Assembly (NCBI GenBank): GCA_900544225.1
Contig: UQUD01000046.1
Span: 1 to 15,661, forward strand
Reading direction: 5' to 3'
DNA length: 15,661 bases
DNA from: an uncultured Collinsella sp.
GTDB lineage: Bacteria > Actinomycetota > Coriobacteriia > Coriobacteriales > Coriobacteriaceae
Below, piece after piece: positions 14,438-15,661 of the stretch (positions within the stretch are counted from its first letter, which is position 1; every line of letters begins with the position of its first letter). The position numbers were made by a program, and so were the translations under genes. The notes beneath the pieces were generated by a model. That model was not told where the DNA came from and searched no databases. It worked only from the letters and a program-made list of their open reading frames with translations.

Positions 14438-14487
14438 ATCCAAACGCAATAAAGAGGCTCCCCCGCTCATCAAATGGGAGAGCCCCT
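14438..14487 (-). terminator. terminator hairpin B, direct repeat of hairpin A
   Basis: Hairpin 14453-14487 with the same stem and CTCATCAAA loop as hairpin A, followed in the minus direction by UUUAUUGCGUUU. Here it lies downstream of pcrA and its structured element, so it probably ends the pcrA transcript. It also sits just upstream of the AbiE-like promoter, insulating it. Confidence 0.78.
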
Positions 14488-14576
14488 ACTCACATCTATT
14501 TTTCTATCAGCCCACCCGGCTCTCCAGATCAAAAAGCGAACGAGAAAAGCGACGTTCGTCCAGCAACGTTACCCAA
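14488..14576. other. short spacer without recognised features
   Basis: Between hairpin B and the structured element. It contains T-rich and A-rich runs (for instance AAAAAGCGAACGAGAAAAGC near 14530) but I see no gene or clear signal. Confidence 0.5.
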
Positions 14577-14706
14577 GGACCTGGGCGGGCGTATGGGGCA
14601 ACATCGATCGCGAGTTCCGCACGCAAAGGAGGCCACTTAATGTGGCCTCCGTCTTGCGCAGGACTGCCCGAGCAGGCGATGTTGCCCCATACGCCCGCCC
14701 AGGTCC
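14577..14706 (-). repeat. structured 3'-UTR element, copy 2 (after pcrA)
   Basis: Begins 7 nt after the pcrA stop, reading in the pcrA sense. Outer arms 14577-14606 and 14677-14706 are a perfect 30-bp inverted repeat with no similarity to the arms of copy 1. Inside are the same two conserved blocks (14658-14679, one base different from copy 1; 14604-14622, identical), an inner 9-bp hairpin with loop ATTAA in the sense strand (14628-14650), and an accessory CGCAA/TTGCG pairing (14622-14626 with 14654-14658). The inner stem differs from copy 1 at two paired positions, both compensated. Confidence 0.8.
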
Positions 14707-14713
14707 GCCGGGA

Positions 14714-15661
14714 TCACGACAGCTTGACGATCGGAGCAAAGCCCTTCATCAGCTTTTTGGTCTGGCCGGTTTTTTCGAACTGGACCTCGATCATGTCTCC
14801 GGTGACCGAGATCACGGTACCCGTGCCAAAGGTCTTGTGGCTCACGGTATCGCCCGCGGCAAAGTCCTGCGACGCGCTGGCGCGATCAACCTTGCGCTCC
14901 ACCGTCGGGGACACCTTGGACGAGGGCTTTTTGGCTCGCGGTGTGCCCGAGCCAAAGGTCGAGGCAACACGGCCAGCGTCGGGCGAGACCCCACGATGGC
15001 GCTCGGTCCCGTAACTGCTGCCACCAAAGAAATCGTCAAAGCTCGATCCGCCACGCGAACCGGAACCGCCGGTCGAGCGCGTATGCGAACCAAATACCTT
15101 GCCGCCATACATATCCGAACCCATGCCCGAGCCAAAGGTGCCGTGACGGTCGCCGCGCTTCTCCCAACCCGTGCCTTCAAAACCGGCAGAACCGATACCG
15201 CTAAACTCGATATCCTCAAACGGAATCTCGTTGAGGAAGCGCGAGCGCGGGTTGGCAGAGGTCGAGCCGTAGGTGCGACGCGTGGCCGCATAGGTCAGGA
15301 ACAGGCGCTTACGGGCACGCGTGATGGCGACGTAGGCCAGGCGACGCTCCTCCTCGAGCTTGCCCGGGTCATCGCTGCCGCCAAAGTCGTGCACGTGCGG
15401 GAAGATACCCTCCTCCATGCCGGCCACGAACACCGCCGGGAACTCCAGGCCCTTGGCGGAGTGGATGGTCATCATGGTAATGGCATGCGTCTCGCCGGCC
15501 AGGGAATCCAAGTCGGAGCGCAGGGCCAGCCACTCCATGAGTGCCGGCAGCGCCTTACAGGTGAGCGGACCGTAGGTGCGCTCAATCTCGTCGGCATGCA
15601 CGGCACCCGCCGGCAGCTCCGTCGGCGCGGCATACGCGTTGCCCGCGATGGCAGATCGGAA
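14714..15661 (-). CDS. pcrA: ATP-dependent DNA helicase PcrA/UvrD, C-terminal part
   Basis: 3'-5' superfamily 1 helicase acting in repair, recombination and clearing of replication conflicts. Only the last 315 residues are in the window; the frame stays open to the right edge. Visible are motif V in TIHSAKGLEFPAVFVAGMEE (about 65-84), motif VI in EEERRLAYVAITRARKRL (about 103-120), then a Gly/Ser-rich low-complexity linker of about 115 residues. The end is a small Tudor-like domain containing GDTVSHKTFGTGTVI and VQFEKTGQTKKLM, which in PcrA contacts RNA polymerase. That C-terminal domain favours PcrA over Rep. The gene is followed after 7 nt by the structured element, then by terminator hairpin B. 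Confidence 0.95.
   Translation of the reverse strand, partial: FRSAIAGNAYAAPTELPAGAVHADEIERTYGPLTCKALPALMEWLALRSDLDSLAGETHAITMMTIHSAKGLEFPAVFVAGMEEGIFPHVHDFGGSDDPGKLEEERRLAYVAITRARKRLFLTYAATRRTYGSTSANPRSRFLNEIPFEDIEFSGIGSAGFEGTGWEKRGDRHGTFGSGMGSDMYGGKVFGSHTRSTGGSGSRGGSSFDDFFGGSSYGTERHRGVSPDAGRVASTFGSGTPRAKKPSSKVSPTVERKVDRASASQDFAAGDTVSHKTFGTGTVISVTGDMIEVQFEKTGQTKKLMKGFAPIVKLS

Noticed and set aside
12341..14706. The two structured elements as terminal inverted repeats of one transposon carrying the AbiE-like genes
   Set aside because: They are in opposite orientation, but their outer ends differ completely and no transposase or target duplication is visible; position after each upstream stop codon explains the orientation better.
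1..15661. CRISPR array, tRNA or rRNA genes
   Set aside because: No regularly spaced repeats and no cloverleaf with tRNA consensus were seen; the cloverleaf-like elements lack tRNA signature bases.

Overview
The window is a stretch of a GC-rich chromosome with strong actinobacterial codon use. The gene set is a Tat translocase subunit, an actinobacterial-type MocR-fold aspartate aminotransferase, a family II pyrophosphatase, a lactose/cellobiose PTS with a GH1 enzyme, and a PcrA helicase with a Gly/Ser-rich linker. Together they suggest a fermentative gut member of the Coriobacteriia, most likely Collinsella or a close relative. That assignment is inference from gene content; no rRNA or other marker is present.

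Layout. Positions 1-2219 carry three minus-strand housekeeping genes: an aminotransferase, a STAS anti-sigma-factor antagonist, and tatA, which runs off the left edge. A small plus-strand gene of unknown function (2370-2624) ends at a bidirectional terminator shared with nhaA (2711-4069, minus). nhaA is preceded by a terminator-like hairpin in its own leader, which suggests attenuation. Next come ppaC (4337-5260) and a ROK glucokinase (5427-6380), both minus.

Positions 6535-11316 form a beta-glucoside/galactoside utilisation locus. A minus-strand operon runs GH1 phospho-glycosidase, PTS IIC, IIB, IIA and ends at a strong terminator. A divergent GntR/UTRA regulator lies upstream, and a dyad overlapping the operon's -35 box is a good operator candidate. 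The PTS would import and phosphorylate a disaccharide, the GH1 enzyme would split it, and the nearby glucokinase and ManA (plus strand, 11391-12323) fit the same sugar supply to glycolysis.

Positions 12324-14713 are accessory. A two-gene AbiE-like (type IV toxin-antitoxin) cassette, visibly less GC-rich than its neighbours, sits between two direct copies of a terminator hairpin. Outside these are two copies of an unusual ~130-nt structured element, one just after the stop codon of manA and one just after that of pcrA. The two share two conserved sequence blocks and a covarying inner hairpin. They are closed by ~30-bp complementary outer arms whose sequences are completely different between copies. 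This element is the most interesting signal in the window. The right end holds the C-terminal part of PcrA (minus, open at the edge). Several intergenic gaps also carry palindromes built around a GTCCC motif.
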